Shown here: positions 33,509-42,065 of the stretch, in pieces
Numbering within the stretch: the first letter of the stretch is position 1
How the letters are laid out: the number at the start of each line of letters is the position of its first letter
Assembly: GCF_022414595.1 (NCBI RefSeq)
Contig: NZ_JADWYO010000012.1
Span: forward strand, 1 to 64,000
Direction of reading: 5' to 3'
Length of the DNA: 64,000 nt
DNA from: Streptomyces sp. MUM 203J
GTDB lineage: Bacteria > Actinomycetota > Actinomycetes > Streptomycetales > Streptomycetaceae
Translations under genes and position numbers: made by a program
The notes under the pieces: model-generated
Databases searched by the model: none
What the model saw: the letters and a program-made list of their open reading frames with translations, nothing else
What the model was told of the DNA's origin: nothing

Positions 33509-34129
33509 ATGGGTCAGATCATCGCCGTCGCCGTCATCACCGTCCTGGCCGTCATCAGCCCCGGCGCGGACTTCGCCATGACCGTGCGGAACAGCTGTCT
33601 GTACGGCCGGACCGCAGGTCTGCTGTGCGCCCTCGGGATATCGCTCGGTGTGCTGGTGCATGTCGCCTACACGATGCTCGGCGTGGGCCTGCTGGTCTCC
33701 AGGACACCCACGCTGTTCACCGTGATGAAGATCGTCGGCGCCGCCTATCTCGTCTATATCGGCTACAAGACGTTCGTGGCGCGCACGGAAGTGGACATCG
33801 ATCTGTCCGCCGACAAGGGGCTGTCCAGAGCGGGCGCCCTGCGCGTCGGGTTTCTGACGAACGCGCTCAATCCGAAGACCATGCTGTTCGTGCTCAGCAC
33901 CTACACCCAGGTGGTGAGCACGGACACCCCGGTCGTCCAGCAGGCCGGATACGGCGCGTTCATGTCGGTCGCCCACCTCGTGTGGTTCGGCCTGGCGGCG
34001 CTGTTCTTCTCGACCGAGAGCCTGCGGGCCCGGCTGCTGCGGCGGCAGGCCGTGCTGAACCGCGTGATCGGCACCGTGCTCGTCGGTCTGGGGGTGACTC
34101 TGGCACTGACTCCGGCCGTGCAGTCCTGA
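33509..34129 (+). CDS. LysE/RhtB-family amino-acid exporter
   Basis: A 206-aa membrane protein with six hydrophobic helices. It has the family signature near the N-terminus (VISPGADFAMTVRNSCLYGRTAG, i.e. the PGP/D-x10-G region), YLVYIGYKTF and FLTNALNPKTMLFVLSTYTQ. It would export amino acids or related metabolites from the cytoplasm. GGAG lies 6-9 nt before the ATG. It is probably monocistronic, with its own promoter and leader hairpin. Confidence 0.93.
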   Translation: MGQIIAVAVITVLAVISPGADFAMTVRNSCLYGRTAGLLCALGISLGVLVHVAYTMLGVGLLVSRTPTLFTVMKIVGAAYLVYIGYKTFVARTEVDIDLSADKGLSRAGALRVGFLTNALNPKTMLFVLSTYTQVVSTDTPVVQQAGYGAFMSVAHLVWFGLAALFFSTESLRARLLRRQAVLNRVIGTVLVGLGVTLALTPAVQS

Positions 34130-34144
34130 CGGGACCCGGCCTGG

Positions 34145-34160
34145 GGACAAGTTGTCCACA
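34145..34160 (+). promoter_or_regulatory. Palindrome with an embedded DnaA-box sequence
   Basis: GGACAAGTTGTCC is a 13-bp palindrome around a central G, and its right half continues as TTGTCCACA (34152-34160), the preferred Streptomyces DnaA box. It lies 42 bp upstream of the S9 peptidase start. It may be a repressor operator for that gene or an isolated DnaA site. Confidence 0.4.
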
Positions 34161-34201
34161 GGCTCGGCGGGACGTGGGTGGGTCGGAGCATGATGGACGG
34201 C

Positions 34202-36124
34202 ATGACTCAGCAAGCCGACCCGAAGACCTCGCCGGACCCGAAGACCTCGCCCGTCCCGTCGGCCTCACCCGATTCGACGGCCTCTCCCGATCCGCAGACC
34301 GCGTCGGCGTCCGTGCCCGCGCCGGGCGTGCCCGAGTGGGAGAAGCGGTTCCGGGCGCCGCGGGTCTCGCTGCCCGACTGGGCGCAGGACGCGCCGGACC
34401 GCGCGCTGTTCGTGTCGAACGCGACCGGCACGTATGAGCTGTACGCCTGGGACCGGGTGACCGGGACGCAGCGGCAGGCCACGGACCGGCCGAACGGGAC
34501 GACGGACGGCACGCTGTCACCCGACGGCGAGTGGATCTGGTGGTTCGCGGATCACGACGGCGACGAGTTCGGCGTGTGGATGCGCCAGCCGTTCGGCGGC
34601 GGGCCGGACGAGCCCGCGGCGCCGGGGCTGGAGCCGTCGTATCCGGCGGGCCTGGCGATCGGGCGGGACGGGACGTCGGTGGTGGGCCGGTCCACGGACG
34701 AGGACGGGTCGACGGTCCATGTGGTGCGGCCCGGGCATCAGCCGGTGGAGATCTACCGGCACCGTGAGTCGGCGGGAGTCGGGGACCTGTCGCACGACGG
34801 GGCGCTGCTGGCGATCGAGCACACCGAGCACGGGGACGCGATGCACGCGGCGCTGCGGGTGGTGCGGCTCGACGGCTCGGTGGTGGCGGAGCTGGACGAC
34901 ACGAAGGGGGGTACGGAGGAGCTGGGCCTGGCGGTGCTGGGCTTCGCGCCGGTGGACGGGGACACCCGGCTGCTCGTCGGGCACCAGCGGCAGGGCCGAT
35001 GGGAGCCGCTGGTGTGGGACGTGGCCTCGGGTGAGGAGACGGGGCTGCGGCTCGGCCTGCCCGGCGATGTGAGCGCCGAGTGGTATCCGGACGGGTCGGC
35101 GCTGCTGATCGTGCACAGCTTCGAGGCGCGCAGCGAGCTGTGGCGGTACGACGTGTCGACCGGGGAGCGGACGCGGGTGGAGACGCCGGCCGGTTCGGTG
35201 TCCGGTGCGACGGCACGGCCGGACGGAGCGGTCGAGTACCTGTGGTCGTCGGCGGCGCTGCCGTCGTCGGTGCGGTCCACGGCGGGCGGGGTCGTGCTGG
35301 ACCCGCCCGGGCCGAGGGCTCCGGCATCGGTGCCGGTGGAGGACGTGTGGGTGGAGGGCCCGGGCGGCAGGATCCACGCGCTCGTCCAGAAGCCGGCCGG
35401 CGTCACGGGCCCGCTGCCGACGGTGTTCGAGATCCACGGCGGGCCGACCTGGCACGACAGCGACGCGTTCGCCGCGGGCCCGGCGGCCTGGGTCGACCAC
35501 GGGTACGCGGTGGTGCGGGTGAACTACCGGGGCTCGACCGGGTACGGCCGGGAGTGGACGGACGCGCTGAAGCACCGGGTCGGTCTGATCGAGCTGGAGG
35601 ACATCGCGGCGGTCCGGGAGTGGGCGGTGTCCTCGGGGCTGGCCGATCCGTCGAGGCTGGTCCTGACCGGCGGCTCGTGGGGCGGCTTCCTGACCCTGCT
35701 GGGTCTGGGCACCCAGCCGGACGCGTGGGCCGTCGGCATCGCCGCCGTACCGGTCGCGGACTACGTGACCGCGTACCAGGACGAGATGGAGGCGCTGAAG
35801 GCGCTGGACCGGACGCTGTTCGGCGGGGCACCGGAGGAGGTGCCGGAGCGGTACGAGGCGTCGTCGCCGCTCACGTACGTGGACGCGGTGCGGGCGCCGG
35901 TCTACATCTCGGCCGGTGTCAACGACCCGCGCTGCCCGATCCGGCAGATCGACAACTACGTGGACCGGCTGGCGGCGCGCGGGGCGGTGCACGAGGTGTA
36001 CCGGTACGACGCGGGGCACGGGTCCCTGGTGGTGGAGGAGCGGATCAAGCAACTCCGGCTTGAGCTCGACTTCGCGGCCAGGCATCTGAGCGCGGGCGCG
36101 GGGACCCGGGCGGAGGGGAGGTGA
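34202..36124 (+). CDS. S9-family prolyl oligopeptidase / acylaminoacyl-peptidase
   Basis: A 640-aa cytoplasmic serine peptidase. A beta-propeller (about residues 60-390, with repeats such as GTLSPDGEWIWWF and DGSALLIVHS) precedes an alpha/beta hydrolase domain. The triad is S492 in TGGSWGGFL, D575 in GVNDPRCP and H606 in DAGHGSL; IHGGPTWH is the oxyanion region. The first ~40 residues are Ser/Pro/Thr-rich. Several in-frame ATGs exist (34190, 34193, 34202); for 34202 CATGAT lies 7 nt upstream. It cleaves short peptides or N-acyl residues. Confidence 0.92.
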   Translation: MTQQADPKTSPDPKTSPVPSASPDSTASPDPQTASASVPAPGVPEWEKRFRAPRVSLPDWAQDAPDRALFVSNATGTYELYAWDRVTGTQRQATDRPNGTTDGTLSPDGEWIWWFADHDGDEFGVWMRQPFGGGPDEPAAPGLEPSYPAGLAIGRDGTSVVGRSTDEDGSTVHVVRPGHQPVEIYRHRESAGVGDLSHDGALLAIEHTEHGDAMHAALRVVRLDGSVVAELDDTKGGTEELGLAVLGFAPVDGDTRLLVGHQRQGRWEPLVWDVASGEETGLRLGLPGDVSAEWYPDGSALLIVHSFEARSELWRYDVSTGERTRVETPAGSVSGATARPDGAVEYLWSSAALPSSVRSTAGGVVLDPPGPRAPASVPVEDVWVEGPGGRIHALVQKPAGVTGPLPTVFEIHGGPTWHDSDAFAAGPAAWVDHGYAVVRVNYRGSTGYGREWTDALKHRVGLIELEDIAAVREWAVSSGLADPSRLVLTGGSWGGFLTLLGLGTQPDAWAVGIAAVPVADYVTAYQDEMEALKALDRTLFGGAPEEVPERYEASSPLTYVDAVRAPVYISAGVNDPRCPIRQIDNYVDRLAARGAVHEVYRYDAGHGSLVVEERIKQLRLELDFAARHLSAGAGTRAEGR

Positions 36125-36134
36125 GCGTGTTCCG

Positions 36135-36140
36135 TACCGT
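36135..36140 (+). promoter_or_regulatory. Probable -10 box of a leaderless SURF1 transcript
   Basis: TACCGT is followed by 6 nt and the GTG at 36147. The GGAGG in this gap is only 1 nt from the start, too close to act as a normal ribosome binding site. Confidence 0.4.
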
Positions 36141-36146
36141 GGAGGG

Positions 36147-36905
36147 GTGTACCGCTTCCTGACGACACCCCGCTGGTGGGGGATCAACGTCTTCGTCCTG
36201 CTGGCGATCCCGTTCTGTCTGTACATGGGGACGTGGCAGCTCGGCAGGTTCGAGGACCGCGTGGACGCACACCAGGCGGCGGAGCAGCGACCCGAGGCAG
36301 CGGCCCGGGAGCAGGCGGCACCTCTGGCCGAGCTGCTCCCGGTCGACAAGGAGACCTCGGGCCGCCAGGCGCGGGCCACCGGGACGTACGGCGAGCAGTT
36401 CCTGGTCCCGGGCCGGGAACTGGACGGCGAGACCGGTGCCTATGTGCTGACGCTGCTGCGCACGGCGGACGGCAAGGCCCTTCCGGTGGTCCGGGGCTGG
36501 CTCCCCGACGGCGCCGCCGCCCCGGCCCCGCCGGCCGGCGAGGTCACCGTCACGGGTGCGCTCCAGGCGTCGGAGTCCCCCTCCGGCAAGGGCGTGCACA
36601 GGACGGGCGGGCTGCCCGAGGGCCAGGTCGGGATCATCAGCGCGGCGTCGCTGGTGAACCTGGTGCCGGACGACGTGTACGACGCGTGGGTGACCCTCAC
36701 GGACTCCCCCACCGGCCTGACCCCGGTCCCGGCATCCGCCCCGGCGGGTACGGGCCTGGACCTGAAGGCGTTCCAGAACCTCGGCTACACGGGCGAGTGG
36801 TTCGTCTTCGCCGGGTTCGTCCTCTTCATGTGGTTCCGCCTGTTCCGCCGGGAGGCGGAGGCGGCGCGGGACCAGGCGCTGGGCCTCTCTGAGACGGGAG
36901 CCTGA
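36147..36905 (+). CDS. SURF1-family cytochrome oxidase assembly protein
   Basis: A 252-aa protein with the SURF1 layout. An N-terminal helix ends in MGTWQLGRFEDRV. A large external loop contains ATGTYGEQFLVPGRELDGETGAYVL and VVRGWLP. A second helix near the C-terminus (EWFVFAGFVLFMWFRLF) follows. Members help heme a insertion into the aa3 oxidase. The GTG start includes the complete first helix (VYRFLTTPRWW...). It follows the S9 peptidase by 22 bp but may have its own leaderless promoter. Confidence 0.9.
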   Translation: MYRFLTTPRWWGINVFVLLAIPFCLYMGTWQLGRFEDRVDAHQAAEQRPEAAAREQAAPLAELLPVDKETSGRQARATGTYGEQFLVPGRELDGETGAYVLTLLRTADGKALPVVRGWLPDGAAAPAPPAGEVTVTGALQASESPSGKGVHRTGGLPEGQVGIISAASLVNLVPDDVYDAWVTLTDSPTGLTPVPASAPAGTGLDLKAFQNLGYTGEWFVFAGFVLFMWFRLFRREAEAARDQALGLSETGA

Positions 36906-37088
36906 CGGTCCGGCCAGGCCCTGGGTGGTCCGCCCCCCGCAGCCGACGCGTGAGCCGCGGGGTGAGGCAGCCCCCGGGCCGGCCAACTCCCCTGAGAGGG
37001 ACCGCCCCGGGCCGGGGAACCCTGAACCGAACCGGACCCGGCTGCGGCCCGGCGGCCCGGACCTCGCCCGGAAACCGGGGGAACCGGG

Positions 37089-37135
37089 AGGCCCGCCAGG
37101 AGCCCGCCGCCCCGGGCAGGGCAGCGGGCGGGCCT
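37089..37135. terminator. Possible terminator between SURF1 and the anti-sigma gene
   Basis: AGGCCCGCC and GGCGGGCCT form a 9-bp stem around a 29-nt G+C-rich loop in the gap between two converging genes. The gap shows no other feature. Confidence 0.3.
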
Positions 37136-37178
37136 GGGTGCGGCCCGTGGCCCGCTTCGGGGCTCGGCCGGTGGGTGG

Positions 37179-38393
37179 TTACTCCACGGGCAGGATGCCC
37201 GTGTGGTAGACCGTGCCCGCGCAGGCCTCGGGAACGGTGGCCTCGGCGGTGGGGGCGCCCGGAACCGGGGTGTGGGTGACCGTGACGCTGCCTGCCGCCT
37301 CGGTGGGCGTGTCTGCGATGACGAGCTGGGGCTCGGTGCCTGTCGCCGTGTCCGCGTCCGCGCCCGTTGCGGTGCCGCCGGTCTCCTCACCCGTGGAGCC
37401 GCTGCCGCCCGTGGTGGTCTCGGGTTCCGTGGGGCTGGTGCTGGGCTCCGGGTCGGTGCCGCCGTCGACGGGGCAGGTGTCCTTCGGCACCCACGCGAAC
37501 TTCACCTCGTAGGCCGCAGAGGGCTTCAGCGCCACGCTGTCGACGGCCGCCGAGGGGACGGGAAGCTGGGTCGCCGGGCCGTCCGCTCCGTGCGGGGCGA
37601 TGCCGATCCGCGCGCTGTCGGCGGCGCCGTTCGCCCGGAAGCCGAGGGTGACCGGGGTATCGACCGCGCAGTCGGCGCTGGAGACGTTGGCGACACGGAA
37701 CGTGCCGTACACCGTGCCGTTCGCGGTCGGCTTGCCGACGGCTCCGGCGGTGGCGGCGAGCTGATCGGCCGTGCACGCGGGCAGGTTCACGGGCTCGGAA
37801 GCCGTCGGGTCGGAAACCCCTTCGGTGACCTGGCCGTCGGCGGCGCCGGTGGTCGGTGTCTGCGGCTTGTCCGGGTGCTTGGTACCGCCCTTGCCGCCGC
37901 CGCTGCCGGTACCGCCGCTGCCGCCACCGAGCTCGCCGGACGGGTTGCCCGTGACCTCCTCGCCGGCCGTGGCGCCGCTGCCGCCGGTGTCGCCCGGCAC
38001 GGGCCGACCGTGCCCGGCGTTCGCCGCGCTCGCGTCAGCCGCGCCGCCGGAGCCCGCGACGTGCAGGGCCGCCGGGACACCGGTGCCGAGCAGGACGACC
38101 GCGGCTGCCGCGCCCACCAGGGCCTGCCGCTTGCGGGCCCGCCGTCGGGGCACCGCCAGGCGCAGGTGGTCCAGCGCGCCGTCGGACGGCTGGAGGCCAC
38201 CGACCGTGCCCTGGAGCATCCTGCGCAGCTCCAGCTCGTCGGCGCCGAGGCCTCCGCCCAGGTCACCCTCGCCCAGGTCTCCGGAGCCGTCGCGCGGGCC
38301 CTCGCCCGGGGCGCCGTACCCGTTGTTCACCATGCCGTTTCCAGTCCGGTCGTCGTGCTCGAAGCCATCCGCACGTTCGCCGCCGCTCGTCAC
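37179..38393 (-). CDS. Probable membrane-anchored anti-sigma factor
   Basis: A 404-aa protein. The cytoplasmic N-terminus (~85 residues, ELELRRMLQGTVGGLQPSDGALDHLRLAVPRRRARKRQ) is followed by one membrane helix (ALVGAAAAVVLLGTGVPAALHV). A long Gly/Ser/Thr-rich exported linker follows, then a C-terminal beta domain with paired cysteines (LPACTADQL ... SADCAVDTPVTLGF ... KDTCPVDGG ... PEACAGTV). Its GTG overlaps the sigma-factor stop (GTGA), the usual sign of a cognate anti-sigma factor. It would hold the sigma factor at the membrane. No HX3CX2C zinc motif is seen, so it is not a ZAS-type anti-sigma factor. Confidence 0.78.
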   Translation of the reverse strand: MTSGGERADGFEHDDRTGNGMVNNGYGAPGEGPRDGSGDLGEGDLGGGLGADELELRRMLQGTVGGLQPSDGALDHLRLAVPRRRARKRQALVGAAAAVVLLGTGVPAALHVAGSGGAADASAANAGHGRPVPGDTGGSGATAGEEVTGNPSGELGGGSGGTGSGGGKGGTKHPDKPQTPTTGAADGQVTEGVSDPTASEPVNLPACTADQLAATAGAVGKPTANGTVYGTFRVANVSSADCAVDTPVTLGFRANGAADSARIGIAPHGADGPATQLPVPSAAVDSVALKPSAAYEVKFAWVPKDTCPVDGGTDPEPSTSPTEPETTTGGSGSTGEETGGTATGADADTATGTEPQLVIADTPTEAAGSVTVTHTPVPGAPTAEATVPEACAGTVYHTGILPVE

Positions 38394-39073
38394 TTCGCCC
38401 CCATGGCGACACGCAGAGCCGCCATGCCCCGGGAGCCGTACGCCTTCACCGAGCCGAGCGATATCCCCAAGGTCTCCGCGACCTGCGCCTCGGTCATGTC
38501 CGCGAAGTACCGCAGCACCAGCACCTCGCGCTGGCGGCGCTGCAGCCCGCGCATCGCCTTGATGAGGTCCTCGCGCTCCAGCCTGACGTACGCGCCCTCC
38601 TCCGCACTGGCCATGTCCGGCATCGGCTTGGACAGCAGCTTCAGCCCGAGGATGCGGCGGCGCAGCGTCGACCGGGACAGGTTGACCACGGTCTGCCGCA
38701 GGTAGGCGAGGGTCTTCTCGGGGTCCCGCACCCGCTTGCGCGCGGAGTGGACGCGGATGAACGCCTCCTGGACGACGTCCTCACAGGACGCGGTGTCGTC
38801 GAGGAGCAGCGCGGCGAGCCCGAGCAGCGACCTGTAGTGCGCCCGGTAGGTCTCGGTGAGGTGGTCGACGGTGGTCCCGGACGTCATCGTCTCGTCCGCG
38901 CCGTCACGCGACGACGGTACGAGGGAGCGGGAACGGCCGCGTCTGGCGGCGGGCACGGGAGCGATCACCGGCATGCCGCCGGGACGCGGACTCCGCTGGG
39001 GCCGCAGGAGCGGGAGAACGCCCGCCCCGCCCTTGAACGGGCCCGCTGTTCTGATGTCGAGTACCTCTGCCAC
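38390..39073 (-). CDS. SigE-family (ECF-like) RNA polymerase sigma factor
   Basis: Region 2 is visible in YRAHYRSLLGLAALLLDDTASCEDVVQEAFIRVH. Region 4 is visible in LQRRQREVLVLRYFADMTEAQVAETLGISLGSVKAYGSRGMAALR. There is no region 1 or 3. About 65 residues of Pro/Arg-rich sequence precede region 2. The GTG at 39073 is used; an ATG at 38887 (MTSGTTVDHL...), directly before the conserved part, is a plausible shorter start. It overlaps its likely anti-sigma gene downstream. The target promoters are unknown. Confidence 0.9.
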   Translation of the reverse strand: MAEVLDIRTAGPFKGGAGVLPLLRPQRSPRPGGMPVIAPVPAARRGRSRSLVPSSRDGADETMTSGTTVDHLTETYRAHYRSLLGLAALLLDDTASCEDVVQEAFIRVHSARKRVRDPEKTLAYLRQTVVNLSRSTLRRRILGLKLLSKPMPDMASAEEGAYVRLEREDLIKAMRGLQRRQREVLVLRYFADMTEAQVAETLGISLGSVKAYGSRGMAALRVAMGAK

Positions 39074-39270
39074 ACCTGTTGGACACGTCGCCCCCCGTCA
39101 GGGTTGTACGCGCACGCCCCGGTTTTTGACGGTGCGTCGTTCGCCCTCATCGCGTATCCGCTCTTCCCCTTGCCCCGTCGGCATCGTCGATCATGCCGTC
39201 GCCCCTGTTCAAGCGGTCACACGATACGAACCGAAGACTTTCACACAGGGCGTTCACAGATCCTACAAAG

Positions 39271-40518
39271 CTACGGTGACAACTCCTCTGCCCGCCCCTG
39301 TGACGCGGCCCTCCCCGGCCCACCGGCCCGGTCGTGCTTCCCCTGTTCCCGCGCGGGCGGCACGAGCCCGGAGCCGGGCGGATGGCAGCGCGCCTGCCAT
39401 TCCCGCTTCAGCTCCGCCGCCACCAGCTCCGCGATCTGCGCCGTGTTCAGCGCCGCGCCCTTGCGCAGGTTGTCCCCGCACACGAAGAACGTGAGCGCCC
39501 GTTCGTCGTCCAGCGCCCGCCGCACCCGCCCGACCCACGTCGGGTCCGTGCCCACGACGTCCGACGGCGTCGGGAAGTCCCCCGCCCCGGGGTCGTCGAA
39601 CAGCACCACACCCGGCGCGGTGGCCAGCACCTGGTGCGCCCGCTCCACGGTGACCGGGCGCTCGAAGCGCGCGTGCACCGCGACGGAGTGCCCCGTGACG
39701 ACCGGCACCCGCACACACGTGGCCGTCACCGGCAGCCCCGGCAGCTCCAGCACCTTCCGGGTCTCGGCCCGTATCCGCAGCTCCTCCGAGGACCAGCCGT
39801 CCTCCTGGAGCGTGCCGCACCACGGCACGACGTTCAGCGCGAGCGGCGCCGGGAACGGCCCGTTCCGCTCGTCCCCGAGAGCCCGTCGTACGTCTCCGGG
39901 GGCCGCGCCCAGTTCCGTACCGGCGACCGCCGCGAGCTGCCCGCGCAAGGCGGCGACCCCGTCCTGACCTGCGGCGCTCGCCGCCTGGTAGGCGGACACG
40001 ACCAGCTCCGTCAGCCCGAACTCGGCGTGCAGCGCACCCACCGCGACGATCAGCGCGAGCGTCGTGCACCCGGGGCTCGCCACGATCCCGCGGGGCCGGT
40101 ACGGGGCCCGCACCGCGTCCGGGTTCAGCTCGGGCACCACGAGCGGCACGTCCGGGTCCGCCCGGAACGCGGCCGAGGCGTCCACGACGACCGCGCCCCG
40201 CGCCGCGGCGACCGGCACCCAGTGCGCGGCGGCCTCCTCCGGCGCCAGGAACACGGCGACGTCGATCCCGGCCAGGGCGTCCTCGCTCAGAACCCGGACC
40301 TCGGTCTCCTCCCCGCGCACGGCCAGCACGGAGGTCTCCCCGGCCCCAACGGATCCGAGAGCTTGAGGGAGACCGGCCGTGCCGGGGTGGGAGTTCGGAA
40401 GGGAGAGCAGGCGGATCTCGCCCCAGACGTCGGCGTGCTGCGACAGGATCTGGAGCATCACCGCGCCGGCGGCCCCGGTCGCTCCCACGACCGCGAGCGC
40501 CGGCTTACGGCTCAGCAC
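39271..40518 (-). CDS. asd: Aspartate-semialdehyde dehydrogenase
   Basis: A 415-aa enzyme that reduces aspartyl phosphate to aspartate semialdehyde with NADPH, for lysine/DAP, threonine and methionine. It has the nucleotide-binding VVGATGAAG, the catalytic C151 in SPGCTT and H277 in VPVVTGHS. Two additions are unusual: residues 49-62 are encoded by an inserted palindromic repeat, and the last ~40 residues form an extra Pro/Arg-rich tail. The GTG start lies 28 bp after the ask stop, so ask-asd form an operon. The start codon has only a weak ribosome binding site. Confidence 0.95.
   Translation of the reverse strand: MLSRKPALAVVGATGAAGAVMLQILSQHADVWGEIRLLSLPNSHPGTAGLPQALGSVGAGETSVLAVRGEETEVRVLSEDALAGIDVAVFLAPEEAAAHWVPVAAARGAVVVDASAAFRADPDVPLVVPELNPDAVRAPYRPRGIVASPGCTTLALIVAVGALHAEFGLTELVVSAYQAASAAGQDGVAALRGQLAAVAGTELGAAPGDVRRALGDERNGPFPAPLALNVVPWCGTLQEDGWSSEELRIRAETRKVLELPGLPVTATCVRVPVVTGHSVAVHARFERPVTVERAHQVLATAPGVVLFDDPGAGDFPTPSDVVGTDPTWVGRVRRALDDERALTFFVCGDNLRKGAALNTAQIAELVAAELKREWQARCHPPGSGLVPPAREQGKHDRAGGPGRAASQGRAEELSP
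40333..40374. repeat. Palindromic short repeat inserted in frame within asd
   Basis: GGTCTCCC (40333-40340) and GGGAGACC (40367-40374) flank a 42-bp element with an inner CCGAGAGCTTG. It closely resembles the small intergenic palindrome found many times in Streptomyces genomes (GGTCTCCCC...CCGAGAGCTTGGGGAGACC, from memory). The 14 codons keep the asd frame and add a loop after residue 48. Confidence 0.7.
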
Positions 40519-40545
40519 GTCAGCCCGTACAGGGGAGGCGGGGGG

Positions 40546-41067
40546 CTACCGGCCGGTTCCGCCGTAGACGACGGCCTCGGCCGAGTCGCTGTCCAGCCCG
40601 AAGGCGGTGTGGACGGCGCGCACGGCCTCGTTGACGTCGTCGGCGCGGGTGACGACCGAGATGCGGATCTCGGAGGTCGAGATCAACTCGATGTTCACGC
40701 CGGCGTCGGACAGCGCCTCGAAGAACGTGGCGGTGACGCCCGGGTTGGTCTTCATCCCCGCGCCGACCAGCGAGATCTTGCCGATCTGGTCGTCGTAACG
40801 GAGCGAGTCGAAGCCGATGGCGGCCTTCTGCTTCTCCAGCGCCTCGATGGCCTTGCGGCCGTCGGACTTGGGAAGGGTGAAGGAGATGTCCGTGAGCGCC
40901 GTGGTGGCGGCGGACACGTTCTGCACCACCATGTCGATGTTGATCTCGGCGTCCGCGATGGTCCGGAAGATCGCGGCGGCCTCGCCCGGCTTGTCGGGCA
41001 CGCCGACGACGGTGATCTTCGCCTCGGAGGTGTCGTGGGCGACACCGGAGATGATGGCCTGCTCCAC
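40546..41067 (-). CDS. Candidate aspartokinase beta subunit from an internal in-frame start
   Basis: GTG at 41067 lies within ask, with GAGGGGG 7 nt upstream, and would give 173 residues beginning [17 protein letters not shown]. In Corynebacterium and Bacillus the same position (MEEAVLTGVATDKSEAK) is the start of the beta subunit of alpha2beta2 aspartokinase, which carries only the ACT domains. The internal start is read from the sequence; its use is inferred. Confidence 0.5.
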   Translation of the reverse strand: MEQAIISGVAHDTSEAKITVVGVPDKPGEAAAIFRTIADAEINIDMVVQNVSAATTALTDISFTLPKSDGRKAIEALEKQKAAIGFDSLRYDDQIGKISLVGAGMKTNPGVTATFFEALSDAGVNIELISTSEIRISVVTRADDVNEAVRAVHTAFGLDSDSAEAVVYGGTGR

Positions 41068-41817
41068 CTTGGAGCCCCCTCGCGGTTCGTTGCTGACCCA
41101 TGTGCCCTGGAGCCCGGAGAAGGAGGACCGGACGTGGATCGGGATGTTGTAACGGCGTGCGTACTCGACGCACCGGTGCAGCAGCACCTTGGAGCCGGAG
41201 GCGGCGAGCTCCAGCATGTCCTCGAAGGAGATCCAGTCGATCTTCTTCGCCTTCTTCACCACACGCGGGTCGGCGGTGAAGACCCCGTCGACGTCCGTGT
41301 AGATCTCGCAGACCTCGGCGTCCAGCGCCGCGGCGAGGGCCACGGCGGTGGTGTCGGAGCCACCCCGGCCGAGGGTCGTGATGTCCTTCTTGTCCTGGGA
41401 CACGCCCTGGAATCCGGCGACGATGGCGATGTTGCCCTCGTCCAGCGCCGTGCGGATCCGGCCCGGCGTGACATCGATGATGCGCGCCTTGTTGTGGACC
41501 GAGTCGGTGATGACGCCTGCCTGGCTGCCGGTGAAGGACTGGGCCTCGTGGCCCAGGTTTTTGATCGCCATCGCCAGCAGGGCCATGGAGATCCGCTCTC
41601 CGGCGGTCAGCAGCATGTCGAACTCGCGACCGGAGGGCATCGGTGACACCTCTCCGGCGAGATCGATCAGCTCGTCCGTCGTGTCGCCCATCGCGGAAAC
41701 CACGACGACCACCTGGTGGCCGTTCTTCTTGGCTTCGACGATTCGCTTGGCGACGCGCTTGATGCCCTCGGCATCGGCAACGGAGGAGCCTCCGTACTTC
41801 TGCACGACAAGGCCCAC
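40546..41817 (-). CDS. ask: Aspartokinase
   Basis: A 423-aa aspartate kinase that phosphorylates L-aspartate in the first step of the aspartate family pathway. [15 protein letters not shown] is the N-terminal kinase signature, and [11 protein letters not shown] and [19 protein letters not shown] follow. Two ACT domains lie at the C-terminus ([14 protein letters not shown] ... [16 protein letters not shown]), as in Lys/Thr-regulated class enzymes. The GTG start has GAGGAG upstream. An internal start probably also makes a separate beta subunit. It is followed by asd. Confidence 0.97.
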   Translation of the reverse strand: MGLVVQKYGGSSVADAEGIKRVAKRIVEAKKNGHQVVVVVSAMGDTTDELIDLAGEVSPMPSGREFDMLLTAGERISMALLAMAIKNLGHEAQSFTGSQAGVITDSVHNKARIIDVTPGRIRTALDEGNIAIVAGFQGVSQDKKDITTLGRGGSDTTAVALAAALDAEVCEIYTDVDGVFTADPRVVKKAKKIDWISFEDMLELAASGSKVLLHRCVEYARRYNIPIHVRSSFSGLQGTWVSNEPRGGSKVEQAIISGVAHDTSEAKITVVGVPDKPGEAAAIFRTIADAEINIDMVVQNVSAATTALTDISFTLPKSDGRKAIEALEKQKAAIGFDSLRYDDQIGKISLVGAGMKTNPGVTATFFEALSDAGVNIELISTSEIRISVVTRADDVNEAVRAVHTAFGLDSDSAEAVVYGGTGR

Positions 41818-42065
41818 GTGCGCTCCTCGCTCAGTCCGTTTGCGGTCGGCTCAGTTTAACGAGCGGCCAGGAAACGACCCCGAAGTGTCACATCGTGAGA
41901 TGTCCCGCTCACTCCGTGATCGCTTCAGGTCTTCCGGGATCGGGACACCCAGTCGCCCGAGCCCCCTGGTCGCCCCAGCCGCTCAACCGCGCCCCTGCCC
42001 GGGAACGCCACCGCTACGCACAACGTGGGCGGCGTCACACGACGGCCGGGTCGAGCGGCCGACGG

